A stretch of DNA of 64,000 bases. Source: Oceanobacillus bengalensis. Lineage in GTDB: Bacteria; Bacillota; Bacilli; Bacillales; Amphibacillaceae. Location: positions 1-64,000 of the forward strand of contig NZ_RBZO01000021.1 of the NCBI RefSeq assembly GCF_003628445.1, read 5' to 3'. The stretch's first letter is position 1; every line of letters begins with the position of its first letter. Below the pieces are notes generated by a model, which was not told the DNA's origin, did not search any database, and saw only the letters and a list, made by a program, of their open reading frames with translations. Shown here piece by piece: positions 34,304 to 42,708 of the stretch. A program made the position numbers and the translations under genes.

Positions 34304-34729
34304 TTACCAGCGTAATGCGATTAGTAAATCGCAGCAGTCTCCACCCTGCTCAGAGTTATCTAATAGTATTCGAATACCAGTTGGAGTAAAGGTAGTTGCA
34401 GTTTTGATTGTAACTCCTGTTGATTCAATTAACTCCTCAACTTTACTTTTGTCTGTCTTTTGCGCCGCACTCATTAATTCCCTTGCAAACACTGGATCTT
34501 CTACTATCTTATCTACTAGCAAATCAGCCTGCTTCATAAGTGCTTGGAATCTGCGTGCAGAGATATCTAATTGATGGATATCTACCTCTGGATACTGCAC
34601 TTCAGGTCTTTGGTTGCTTGTTTGTTGTTCATGCTCATTATATTGAACAGGAACATATTGAATTGGTAAAGAATTTAACCGCGGATAATAATGTGGATAA
34701 ACAACATATGGATTTGCGTAATAATACAT
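34304..34729 (-). CDS. Uncharacterised protein with Tyr/Pro-rich N terminus
   Basis: A 141-residue soluble protein. The first 25 residues are Tyr/Pro-rich (MYYYANPYVVYPHYYPRLNS), the centre is helical and acidic (DIHQLDISARRFQALMKQADLL), and the end has TPTGIRILLDN then CCDLLIALRW with a CC pair. I recall similar proteins among Bacillus spore coat or spore-associated proteins (YuzC-like), but this is an impression, not a recognised domain. Preceded by a strong RNA hairpin on the same strand. Confidence 0.6.
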   Translation of the reverse strand: MYYYANPYVVYPHYYPRLNSLPIQYVPVQYNEHEQQTSNQRPEVQYPEVDIHQLDISARRFQALMKQADLLVDKIVEDPVFARELMSAAQKTDKSKVEELIESTGVTIKTATTFTPTGIRILLDNSEQGGDCCDLLIALRW

Positions 34730-34816
34730 GGAATTCCCCCTGCAAATTAAAGTAATTCCGTATAGCGTATGCCTATTAGCTTGGCAAGGTTAAGAGGTAA
34801 CAGCATATCGGCGGTC

Positions 34817-34860
34817 TTCCTGAGACCTGCTCTCCATCTAGAGGTATATTCTCTCAGGAA
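34817..34860 (-). other. Stable hairpin in the leader of the 34304 gene
   Basis: TTCCTGAGA (34817-34825) and TCTCAGGAA (34852-34860) form a perfect 9-bp stem enclosing a smaller CTCT/AGAG hairpin. There is no T run, so it is not a normal terminator. It lies about 90 nt before the start codon on the minus strand and may be part of a structured 5' region; no known riboswitch signature was recognised. Confidence 0.5.
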
Positions 34861-34959
34861 ATGAGCGTTCTTCCCAAGATATTTTATAAGGTTTATATCA
34901 ATATTGAATTTAACAACAATTTATTAGAAAACAGGCTTTTATAAAAACCCAGAACCACA

Positions 34960-34992
34960 AAAAACTCCAAGGAACATTTCCTCAGAGTTTTT
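34960..34992 (-). terminator. Terminator after yfkD
   Basis: AAAAACTC (34960-34967) pairs with GAGTTTTT (34985-34992), with an inner GGAA/TTCC stem; T run on the minus strand. Confidence 0.8.
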
Positions 34993-34995
34993 ACC

Positions 34996-35796
34996 TTACT
35001 TTAATTGGAAAGAAAAGGATACATGGTCTTGAATTGGAATCCAACCACCAATTCCTTGTTTTGTTACATTCTTGATAACAATTGACTTCTTAGAACCTTT
35101 TAATTCAATATATACTTCACCAAATGTTACTTGCCCTTTTTCATTAACTGCTGGTGCATAAGCTTGTAAAGATCCATACTTTTCAGCAGGAATATTATAG
35201 GAGTTATCCTTTTTCGTGTTTTTTCCAATTACTGTATTGTAGGATAGTGGCAATTTTGTTTTCTCTTTCGCCTTTAGTAACATCATCTTCTTAATATCAT
35301 CCGGATTGGAAATCTTATTTGTTAATGCTCCTAAAATTTCTTTCTCCTCTTGTTGAATATAATTCATTTCTTGATTGACGTCACCACCAAGATTATTGAT
35401 TTCGTTCTTATTAATCTCCTGGTATTCCCAATTTATATTCGTCTCAAGTGATTCATAATTTAATGGCCAGCGTCCTAAATAAACCATGCCACGATAGCCA
35501 ATTGCAATCGGCGAGGGCTTTAATGTTGTTTCATTAAGCATTTTAATTAAATCAGGATTATCAATTGAAGTGCTAACTTCTCCAATTAACTCTTTTGTTA
35601 ACTCACTAGCTTCAATGACTTCCTGGTCTTCGGTTGAATTAGGGTAGGTGTTCTCCTTCGAAATATCCAATACATGGCTTGGTATATCATAAGGACTTTT
35701 ACTTTCCTTCTTCTTCTCTTCTTCTCCAAAGCTTGCATTTGGCGACACGAGCGTATAAACAATAACAATTAATGCACTAAGTAGAATCTTCTTCAT
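34996..35796 (-). CDS. yfkD: YfkD-like secreted protein
   Basis: A 266-residue exported protein with a signal peptide (MKKILLSALIVIVYTLVSPN ... FGEE) and a mature part without membrane segments. It corresponds to the Bacillus YfkD family: conserved stretches are YDIPSHVLDISKENTYPNST, ELIGEVSTSIDNPDLIKMLNE and IAIGYRGMVYLGRWPLNYES. Function unknown; the family is restricted to Bacillales and often expressed in sporulation or stress. The ATG at 35796 follows AAAAGGG; three codons of the longer frame were dropped. Confidence 0.85.
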   Translation of the reverse strand: MKKILLSALIVIVYTLVSPNASFGEEEKKKESKSPYDIPSHVLDISKENTYPNSTEDQEVIEASELTKELIGEVSTSIDNPDLIKMLNETTLKPSPIAIGYRGMVYLGRWPLNYESLETNINWEYQEINKNEINNLGGDVNQEMNYIQQEEKEILGALTNKISNPDDIKKMMLLKAKEKTKLPLSYNTVIGKNTKKDNSYNIPAEKYGSLQAYAPAVNEKGQVTFGEVYIELKGSKKSIVIKNVTKQGIGGWIPIQDHVSFSFQLK

Positions 35797-36088
35797 CGAT
35801 GTCATCCCTTTTCATGTGTTTTCCTCTAGTTTTTTCTAAGGACAGAAAAAATATACACGATTGAAAACTTTAGAAATAAACGATTTGAGGAGCACTTCCA
35901 TTAACCGTTGATTGAAGAAGTATGTGCAGCATCTCAAACATATGTATGGAGCTTTTATTGATGTATAAAAACGCTTCGCTTGGTTGTGTGAACTTCCCAC
36001 TTCAAAATTAGAGGCTCTTTTTCTTTCAAAAAGAATATTATATATTGACTTCTTTACCATCCATGTTAATATAATAATAAATACTTAT

Positions 36089-36103
36089 TAATAATTATTA
36101 TAA
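36089..36103. promoter_or_regulatory. PerR box upstream of the iron-efflux ATPase
   Basis: TAATAATTATTATAA matches the PerR consensus TTATAATNATTATAA at 13 of 14 specified positions. It lies 45 bp before the ATPase start codon in an extremely AT-rich promoter region, so an exact -10/-35 assignment is ambiguous. PerR control of a P1B-4 ATPase is what is known for B. subtilis pfeT. Confidence 0.78.
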
Positions 36104-36148
36104 ATAAATATTAATTATTATTAGATTTAGTAAATGGAGGGATAAATC

Positions 36149-38071
36149 ATGACTACGAGCACAATAGAAAGTCACCATCCAAAGAACGGTCCGTCAAGTA
36201 ACTTTCTGTTAAAAGGCAAAGAACATATTGAGTTAATTGCAGCATTATTCAGTGGTCTTCTAATATTATTCACTTGGCTATTCGAAAATAACCTATCTGA
36301 ATCAATGTGGGTCGTCCTCTATCTAGTCACATTTGGTATTGGAGGATTTGCCAAAGCGAAGGAAGGCATAACGGAAACCATTCGATCCAAACGTTTAAAT
36401 GTAGAAATGCTCATGATTTTTGCAGCAATAGGCTCTGTTGCAATTGGTTACTGGACAGAAGGGGCTATCTTAATCTTTATTTTTGCTTTATCAGGTGCAT
36501 TGGAAACATACACTACCAATAAAAGTAACAAAGCCATCTCTTCCTTAATGGAACTACAGCCTGAAGAGGCCTTGTTAATCGAAGGTGGCAAGGAAAGCAT
36601 CGTCCCTGTTTCATCATTAAAAATAGATGATATCATTCTTGTACGTGCTGGAGAAAGAATTCCAGCAGATGGAATCATTACCAAAGGTTCCTCTTCCATT
36701 GATGAAAGTGCGATTACAGGGGAATCCATGCCCGTTAATAAAGTAAGAAATTCGGAAGTTTATGCTGGTACGGTCGCACTTGATGGATCATTAACCATTA
36801 AGATTACAACAAAACCAACCGAAACATTATTTCAAAAAATTATTCAAATGGTTCAGAATGCACAAGAAGAAAAATCACCCTCACAACTTTTTATCGAGCG
36901 ATTTGAAGCCATTTATGTAAATATCGTTCTAATAGTAGTAGCAATTATGATGTTTTTACCATATCTTGTCTTTGGTTGGTCACTTTCTGAGAGTATTTAC
37001 CGCGCAATGGTGCTTCTGGTTGTCGCTTCTCCATGTGCACTTGTTGCATCCATTTCACCTGCTACCTTGTCTGCCATCTCCAATGCCGCTAAAAAAGGGG
37101 TTCTTTTCAAAGGTGGAATTCATATGGAGAACCTAAGTAATATTAAGGCAATTGCTTTAGACAAAACTGGGACATTAACAAATGGAAAACCCAAAGTAAC
37201 TGATGCTTACTTTAAAAAGGATGTTGATAGAGATTATATTACTTGTGTTGTTGGAGCTATCGAAAGTGAATCAACTCATCCATTAGCACAGGCACTCACG
37301 ACCTATAGCAATGAAAACACGGATACAAACCAGCCAATCGAAGTCTTCGGCATGAAGAATATTAGCGGAAATGGTGTCACTGCATTTGTTGATCAGAAAA
37401 AGTGGGAAATCGGAAAACCTGATTTTGTTGGAATGGAACATGCTAATAGCTTTTTAGACGGAGTTGCTGGAAAATTGGCTTCAGAAGGAAAAACGGTAGT
37501 CTTTGTAAAAAGGCAAGATGACATTGTTGCTGTGTTTGCTCTAAAAGATACCGTACGTGATACAACGAAGGCAGCAATTATGAAGTTAAAGAATCTTGGC
37601 ATCCATACTGTTATGCTCACTGGGGATAATGAAATTACGGCAAAAGCAGTTGCAGAAGAAGCGGGGATTGACGATTATATCGCAGACTGCCTGCCACAAG
37701 AGAAAGTGGAACATGTAAAAGCACTTCGAAATAAATACGATAGTATTGCAATGGTTGGTGATGGGATAAATGATGCCCCTGCCTTAGCAAGTGCTTCTGT
37801 TGGTATAGCCATGGGCGAAGGAACCGATGTCGCGTTAGAAACAGCGGATGTCGTTCTTATGAAAAGTGATTTATCTAAAATAACCAATTCAATATCCCTT
37901 TCTAATCGAATGAATCGGATTGTAAAACAAAATGTTATCTTTTCTTTAAGTGTCATTTTTATACTTATACTTACAAACTACGTACAAATATTAGACCTAC
38001 CACTTGGTGTCATCGGACATGAAGGAAGTACGATTTTAGTAATATTAAATGGACTGCGACTTTTAAAATAG
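36149..38071 (+). CDS. pfeT: P1B-4 type ATPase, PfeT/ZosA-like iron(II) exporter
   Basis: A 640-residue heavy-metal P-type ATPase. The helix-4 motif is SPC (ASPCALVASIS) and helix 6 ends in HEGSTILVILNGLRLL, the two signatures of the P1B-4 group (PfeT, FrvA, CzcP). The phosphorylation site is DKTGTLTNGKP; TGES and GDGINDAPA are intact. The N-terminal 35 residues are hydrophilic with a few His and no CxxC domain. PfeT exports Fe(II) and protects against iron intoxication and peroxide; the PerR box upstream supports this rather than Zn or Co. AT-rich promoter, ATG after GGAGGG. Last bases are followed by a small hairpin (aactcgt...acgagttttt type) near 38080. Confidence 0.88.
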   Translation: MTTSTIESHHPKNGPSSNFLLKGKEHIELIAALFSGLLILFTWLFENNLSESMWVVLYLVTFGIGGFAKAKEGITETIRSKRLNVEMLMIFAAIGSVAIGYWTEGAILIFIFALSGALETYTTNKSNKAISSLMELQPEEALLIEGGKESIVPVSSLKIDDIILVRAGERIPADGIITKGSSSIDESAITGESMPVNKVRNSEVYAGTVALDGSLTIKITTKPTETLFQKIIQMVQNAQEEKSPSQLFIERFEAIYVNIVLIVVAIMMFLPYLVFGWSLSESIYRAMVLLVVASPCALVASISPATLSAISNAAKKGVLFKGGIHMENLSNIKAIALDKTGTLTNGKPKVTDAYFKKDVDRDYITCVVGAIESESTHPLAQALTTYSNENTDTNQPIEVFGMKNISGNGVTAFVDQKKWEIGKPDFVGMEHANSFLDGVAGKLASEGKTVVFVKRQDDIVAVFALKDTVRDTTKAAIMKLKNLGIHTVMLTGDNEITAKAVAEEAGIDDYIADCLPQEKVEHVKALRNKYDSIAMVGDGINDAPALASASVGIAMGEGTDVALETADVVLMKSDLSKITNSISLSNRMNRIVKQNVIFSLSVIFILILTNYVQILDLPLGVIGHEGSTILVILNGLRLLK

Positions 38072-38128
38072 TTGGTAAAACTCGTCTCTAAACAGGCGAG
38101 TTTTTGTTATAATGAAATAAACAATTTA

Positions 38129-38741
38129 GGCTGTTTTCTAAAAGATTGTGTACACTATTTGTATAGACTTCGGATCTATTTAATTCAGTATTGTGCAAAA
38201 CACATCATTCCGGAAACACACTTCGCTTTCCACGGGCGGCTGGTGAGCCTTCTTCGTGCTAACGCACTACGTAGTCTCACCTAGGCCTATCCTCCCGCAG
38301 AACAGGGAAAGCTTCGTCAGCATTTGCTTCGCACGCAGAAAAAGTGATTTTCTTTTTCAAAGAGTCTACGTGTCTTTCCTCCACTAAGGTGCCTGCTCTA
38401 CTTGTCTAAAATTAGAAATATGCTGTTTTTTACAGAAAACAACTGTCCGAAACGTGATTATATGGACTATAACTATAAAAATATCTAGAGCAGGTATCAT
38501 AGCGGAGGCAGAATACGAAGACTCCTACGGGAACAGCACGTGTCCGAAGACCAGGAAGAAGCGTTCTTTGCGTCTGAGGGGGCTGAGGCCGTGCCCGTGG
38601 AAAGCGAAGTATTCTGCCGCAGCGAATGACGACATAAACCAATCATAAGTGTAAGCGAGAGCTTAATTGCTTGAATTCAAATAGTCTACACTATCTATCA
38701 ACTACAAAAAATTAAGAGCAGCAAACCTTACGAAAACAACC
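38129..38741. repeat. Dispersed repeat R1, most complete copy with inverted ends
   Basis: The left end GGCTGTTTTCTAAAAGATTG (38129-38148) is mirrored at the right end by AGCAAACCTTACGAAAACAACC (to 38741). Arm B (about 38190-38400) is present in reversed orientation relative to the 23.5-kb copy (GGGCGGCTGGTGAGCC, GTGCTAACGCAC, CTCACCTAGGCCTATCCTCC), then arm A (about 38495-38640). No coding potential. The layout, with terminal inverted repeats and internal palindromes, resembles a non-autonomous MITE-type element. The gap between pfeT and the Nudix gene contains nothing else. Confidence 0.75.
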
Positions 38742-38765
38742 ATTTTAAAAATAAGGATGGGACTT

Positions 38766-39221
38766 ATGGGCAGAAGTGAAAAAGTTATATTAACAAACAT
38801 GTGTATGATTTATGATGACAATGGAAGAATTCTTGTACAAGATAGATTGAATCCAAACTGGTCCGGCATTACATTTCCAGGAGGCCATGTGGACAAGGGG
38901 GAATCTTTCTCGCATTCCGTAATACGCGAAGTATATGAAGAGACTGGTTTAACCATTAAGTCACCTTTACTTTGCGGTGTGAAACAATTTCAAACAACGG
39001 AGGATGAACGTTACATAGTCCTTTTTTACAAAACAAATAAATTTGAAGGCAAACTTACATCCTCAGAAGAAGGAAATGTGTTTTGGTTAAAAAGAGAAAA
39101 CCTCTACAAATATAAACTAGCTAATGACTTTGATAAAATGCTTGAAATATTTGAGTCAGATGACCTTAGTGAATTCTATTATAATAAAGAATCGGAACTA
39201 CTAACCGTGCAACTTCTCTAA
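38766..39221 (+). CDS. Nudix hydrolase, MutT/8-oxo-dGTP diphosphatase-like
   Basis: A 151-residue Nudix protein. The Nudix box is complete: G-x5-E-x7-R-E-x2-E-E-x-G within GGHVDKGESFSHSVIREVYE (about residues 38-57) and ETGL. It belongs to the MutT/MutX-like group that hydrolyses oxidised or non-canonical nucleotides. The ATG at 38766 is preceded by ATAAGGA; an ATG three codons earlier is too close. It starts right behind an R1 element, so its promoter must lie inside or at the edge of that repeat. Confidence 0.87.
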   Translation: MGRSEKVILTNMCMIYDDNGRILVQDRLNPNWSGITFPGGHVDKGESFSHSVIREVYEETGLTIKSPLLCGVKQFQTTEDERYIVLFYKTNKFEGKLTSSEEGNVFWLKRENLYKYKLANDFDKMLEIFESDDLSEFYYNKESELLTVQLL

Positions 39222-39261
39222 AAGATTTTTTTAAAACTATTTTCATTAGTGGGTTAAGCAT

Positions 39262-39412
39262 ATAAACTTAATTCAGAATTTCCCTAAATACGTCGTTCTA
39301 GCAATACACTTCGCTTTCCGTGGGGAGGCTTGAGGCATGCCCGCGGAAAGCGAAGTATTCTGTCGCAGCGAATGATAGCACATAACATTAATACATGTAA
39401 GCGAGAGCCACA
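39262..39412. repeat. Dispersed repeat R1, deleted copy
   Basis: Contains the left border CTTAATTCAGAATTTCCCTA ... CGTCGTTCTAG and the fused ends CACTTCGCTTTCCGTGG ... GCCCGCGGAAAGCGAAGTATTCTG, i.e. an arm with its middle removed. The two outer halves make a long imperfect hairpin. Ends directly behind the yfkH stop codon. Confidence 0.68.
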
Positions 39413-39415
39413 CCA

Positions 39416-40240
39416 TCACTTTTTTAGCTCCTTATATTGACGGATAGTAGCATTAACAACACCACCAAATATAATAATTAATCCAAAAAGATAAAACCAA
39501 ATCATAAGCACAATAACTGTTCCCAGGCTACCATATTTAGCAGAATAATTTGCAATTGCCGATACATAAAAAGAAAAACCATATGCAACGATTTGCCATA
39601 ATACAGTCCCTAACATGGCACCCCAAACAGCATTTTTAAGATAGATCCTTTTATTTGGAGCCAATTTATACAGCGCTAGTAAAACAATGAAGAATACGAT
39701 TGTTGAAATAACCCATCGCATTGCATCCCAAACTTGCAGAAATCCTGCTGATAGTCCGAAAAGCGAAAAAATATATTCCCCAATAATTCTACCAAATATC
39801 GGAAGTAATAAAGAGACGATAATAACAAGTACCATCGCAATTGTTAGGACAATTGCAATGAGTCGTGCGACTAAAAATGAACGACTTTCTTCTATCTCAT
39901 ACGCTCGGTTAAATGCCTTCATGATTGCATTGACCGCATTTGACGCTGCCCAAACCGTTCCGATAATACCAATGGATAATAAGCCACCATTTTGCTCATT
40001 CAACAATTGGTTTATGTTTGTATTAATTAACTCCATGATTTCCTTTGGTGCGTAATTACCAATAAATTCTATAACCATGTTTGAATCTATTGGAAGATAA
40101 CCAATTAAATTAAGCAAGAATAAAAGAAAGGGAAACAAAGATAACAGGAAAAAATAGGCTAATTGTGCGGCTAATCCAAAAATATCGACGTCATCAATTC
40201 GTTTATATAAAAGCTTGCCAAAACCCATGATATTATTCAC
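39416..40240 (-). CDS. yfkH: YihY/BrkB-family membrane protein (YfkH)
   Basis: A 274-residue membrane protein with about six helices of the YihY/virulence factor BrkB family. Characteristic are the LAAQLAYFFLLSLFPFLLF stretch, GIIGTVWAASNAVNAIMKAFN and the conserved WQIVAYGFSFYVSAIANYS. Once called ribonuclease BN by mistake; the true role is unknown, possibly transport or membrane remodelling. The neighbouring yfkI- and yfkJ-like genes reproduce the B. subtilis yfkJ-yfkI-yfkH order. Confidence 0.9.
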   Translation of the reverse strand: MNNIMGFGKLLYKRIDDVDIFGLAAQLAYFFLLSLFPFLLFLLNLIGYLPIDSNMVIEFIGNYAPKEIMELINTNINQLLNEQNGGLLSIGIIGTVWAASNAVNAIMKAFNRAYEIEESRSFLVARLIAIVLTIAMVLVIIVSLLLPIFGRIIGEYIFSLFGLSAGFLQVWDAMRWVISTIVFFIVLLALYKLAPNKRIYLKNAVWGAMLGTVLWQIVAYGFSFYVSAIANYSAKYGSLGTVIVLMIWFYLFGLIIIFGGVVNATIRQYKELKK

Positions 40241-40268
40241 AAAACTCGCTCCTACAATCCTAATTAGT

Positions 40269-40297
40269 AAAAAAATCGACTTTATGTCGATTTTTTT
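40269..40297 (-). terminator. Terminator between yfkI and yfkH
   Basis: AAAAAAATCGAC and GTCGATTTTTTT form a perfect 12-bp stem with a 5-base loop; T runs on both strands. It may reduce read-through from yfkI into yfkH. Confidence 0.85.
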
Positions 40298-40329
40298 ACT
40301 TCGTTATGTAGCTAACTTATATCTATTTT

Positions 40330-40608
40330 CTAGTTTTTATTCGTTAATTTTTCAATCGTATCTTCTACTTGTTCCAATGCATTAATTGCATTATCCGCTC
40401 CACTAGAAATATTTTGATTTAGTTTATCCATCGTCTGTCGAACATTTTCTATTGCTTCTGATGGATGCTTTATGTAATAAGCTGAACTAGTCTTCGCATC
40501 ATTCAATTTAAGTTTCGCATATTCTCTCGTATCCTTATCACATAATGCTACAACTGCTCCAACTGCTGCTCCAATTACAGTACCTACAATTAACCTACTT
40601 CTACCCAA
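40330..40608 (-). CDS. yfkI: YtxH-domain small protein (YfkI)
   Basis: A 92-residue protein with one glycine/alanine/valine-rich hydrophobic segment at the N terminus (LIVGTVIGAAVGAVVALC), then DKDTREYAKLKLNDAK and a long amphipathic helix. This is the YtxH general-stress/gas-vesicle-like pattern. Likely membrane-anchored by its N terminus. In B. subtilis yfkJ-yfkI-yfkH form a general-stress operon; the same order is kept here. Confidence 0.82.
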   Translation of the reverse strand: MGRSRLIVGTVIGAAVGAVVALCDKDTREYAKLKLNDAKTSSAYYIKHPSEAIENVRQTMDKLNQNISSGADNAINALEQVEDTIEKLTNKN

Positions 40609-40626
40609 AATAATCTCTCCTTTATT

Positions 40627-41101
40627 CTATGTAAGTGAATGTTGCTTTTTAATATAATTTAATAATTGCCTGCATCCTTCTGAAACCAACTCATACGTGT
40701 AATTAAAATTACCTGTATAGTATGGATCAGGTACATCCTTTTCATTACTATTTTCGACAAAATCCATTAATTTTGCAACGATAAACCCTTCTTTTGTGCT
40801 CCTTAAAGCTTTTAATTCTTCTATGTTCTGTTCATCCACCTGCAATGATATAATCAAAATCATCCCAATCCTTTTCCCTAATCTGCCTTGCAACAATCCC
40901 TTCATATGAGATTCCTTCGCGTTCTAAGATACCTCTTGTGCCTTGATGTGGTGTATTTCCAACATGCCAGCCCCCTAGTCCACTAGAATCCACTATCATT
41001 TTATCAGAAAGATTCTCCTTTTTCACCAAATCACGAAATATAGCCTCTGCCATTGGTGACCTGCATATATTTCCTAAACAAACAAAAAGAATACGAATCA
41101 T
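40627..41101 (-). pseudogene. yfkJ: Frameshifted low-molecular-weight protein tyrosine phosphatase (YfkJ)
   Basis: The first reading frame (start ATG 41101 after AAGGGG) carries the phosphatase loop CLGNICRS (C8-x5-R14) and runs to DWDDFDYIIAGG, then stops at 40832. The remainder of the enzyme continues in another frame from VDEQNIEELKALRS, including the general-acid motif DPYY, to 40627. The break falls at the sequence GGTGGATGAA (40831-40840 on the opposite strand), where one extra G would explain it; removing it gives ...IIAVDEQN..., the usual IIAMD-type junction. The catalytic Cys and Asp therefore end up on different polypeptides. Either a true inactivating mutation or a sequencing error. 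Confidence 0.85.
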
Positions 41102-41301
41102 ACGAAATCCCCTTATGTCTTTTAATTCTATTATAAGCAATTTATAACACGATAAGCAAAAATATGATGTTCCCTGAATAAAACAATAGATATTATATGC
41201 CGTTAATTTAGAAAGTTTAGAATTTTACTTGACATTTTTATATTATTTTAGCAATATTTTAATATATAGAATATAAATCATGCTAAGAAGGGGGAAAAAA
41301 C

Positions 41302-42666
41302 ATGGAAGAGCTTATTGAAAAAGTCGGCAGCTTTGTCTGGGGACCTCCAACCTTAATACTAATTGTTGGCGCTGGGCTGTACTTATCATTTCGACTAGGG
41401 TTTATGCAATTTAAGACATTACCTTATGCGTTAAAATTAGCCTTTAGTCCGAAACGCCAAGACAAGGAATCGAAAGGTGATATCAGCCACTATGAAGCAT
41501 TATCGACTGCTATGGCTGCTACGGTCGGTACTGGAAATATCATTGGGGTTGCAACCGCTGTTGTACTCGGGGGACCTGGTGCAATTTTATGGATGTGGAT
41601 TACCGCATTGCTTGGAATGGCAACGAAATACTCAGAAGCATTGTTAGCGGTAAAATATCGTGTTATCAACAGTAAGGGCCAAATGTCAGGCGGCCCAATG
41701 TATTATATTGAAAGAGGTTTGAAACAAAAATGGTTGGCTATACTTTTTGCTCTTTTCGGTGCAATAGCCGCTTTCGGTATCGGGAATATGGTGCAATCGA
41801 ATGCTGTATCTTCTGCCCTTAATGAATCGTTCAATGTACCAACTTGGCTAACTGGTATTGTTCTTACCGTATTTACAGGATTAGTAATCTTAGGTGGAAT
41901 CAAAAGTATTGGAAGGGTTACTGCTTTATTCGTCCCAATTATGGCATTATTTTATATCCTAGCAGGACTTGTAATTATTGTAATGAATATTGAATTACTA
42001 CCAGCAGCTATTGGATTGATCTTCTCAGACGCTTTCACAGCACAAGCTGCTGGTGGTGGATTACTTGGATCCGTAATCCGCTGGGGAGTTGCACGTGGTG
42101 TGTTCTCCAATGAAGCAGGTCTTGGTTCTGCTCCAATTGCAGCAGCTGCTGCAAAAACGGATTATCCTGCACGTCAAGCACTCGTATCCATGACACAAGT
42201 ATTTCTAGATACAATCATTGTCTGCTCAATTACAGGGATTACCATCGTTATGGCTAACTTATACGCAGGAGCAAATGTAGACAGTGGCACATTAACCAAT
42301 ATATCCTTTACCCACTTCTTAGGTGATACTGGTGGTTACCTCGTTACCATAGCAATTGTATTATTTGCCTATTCGACACTTGTCGGCTGGTCATATTACG
42401 GCGAAAAGTGTTTTAGCTATTTATTAAGTGACAAAGCGGTTCCATATTATCGTGTAGTCTTTGTATTGGCTGTATTCTACGGTGCTGTTGAAACATTGGA
42501 TATCGTATGGGGAATTGCTGATATAATGAACGCATTAATGGCTATCCCTAATATAATCGGCTTACTAGGACTATCTGGAGTAGTCGTATACGAGACAAAG
42601 AAATTTATGAAAGTTGCTAGAGAAGAGAAAGAAAAGGCGAAAGCAGAAAGAGTAACGTCCGCATAA
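41302..42666 (+). CDS. AGCS-family Na+/alanine (glycine) symporter
   Basis: A 454-residue transporter with about ten membrane helices, close to the alanine carrier proteins AlsT/YflA of Bacillus. The AGCS signature region is GGPMYYIERGL, preceded by AATVGTGNIIGVATAVVLGGPGAI; later ARGVFSNEAGLGSAPIAAAAA. It imports alanine or glycine with sodium or protons. The location near the yfk genes suits yflA of B. subtilis. AAGGGGG precedes ATG by eight bases. A TTGACA box lies at about 41229. Confidence 0.9.
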   Translation: MEELIEKVGSFVWGPPTLILIVGAGLYLSFRLGFMQFKTLPYALKLAFSPKRQDKESKGDISHYEALSTAMAATVGTGNIIGVATAVVLGGPGAILWMWITALLGMATKYSEALLAVKYRVINSKGQMSGGPMYYIERGLKQKWLAILFALFGAIAAFGIGNMVQSNAVSSALNESFNVPTWLTGIVLTVFTGLVILGGIKSIGRVTALFVPIMALFYILAGLVIIVMNIELLPAAIGLIFSDAFTAQAAGGGLLGSVIRWGVARGVFSNEAGLGSAPIAAAAAKTDYPARQALVSMTQVFLDTIIVCSITGITIVMANLYAGANVDSGTLTNISFTHFLGDTGGYLVTIAIVLFAYSTLVGWSYYGEKCFSYLLSDKAVPYYRVVFVLAVFYGAVETLDIVWGIADIMNALMAIPNIIGLLGLSGVVVYETKKFMKVAREEKEKAKAERVTSA

Positions 42667-42672
42667 AGAACA

Positions 42673-42701
42673 AGGCATTATCCACTTTTCGGATAATGCC
42701 T
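42673..42701. terminator. Bidirectional terminator
   Basis: AGGCATTATCC and GGATAATGCCT, perfect 11-bp stem, 7-base loop, between the convergent alanine carrier and SRAP genes. Confidence 0.85.
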
Positions 42702-42708
42702 CCTTAAT

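Noticed and set aside
34740-34880. TPP or other known riboswitch before the 34304 gene
   Set aside because: CTGAGA occurs, but the rest of the TPP signature (GGGTGC, ACCTGATCTGG-type) is missing, and no other known aptamer core was recognised.
35836-36060. 74-codon minus-strand frame upstream of the ATPase, with a hint of a transposase fragment
   Set aside because: No ribosome site, odd composition, and no recognisable transposase motif on either strand; treated as non-coding.
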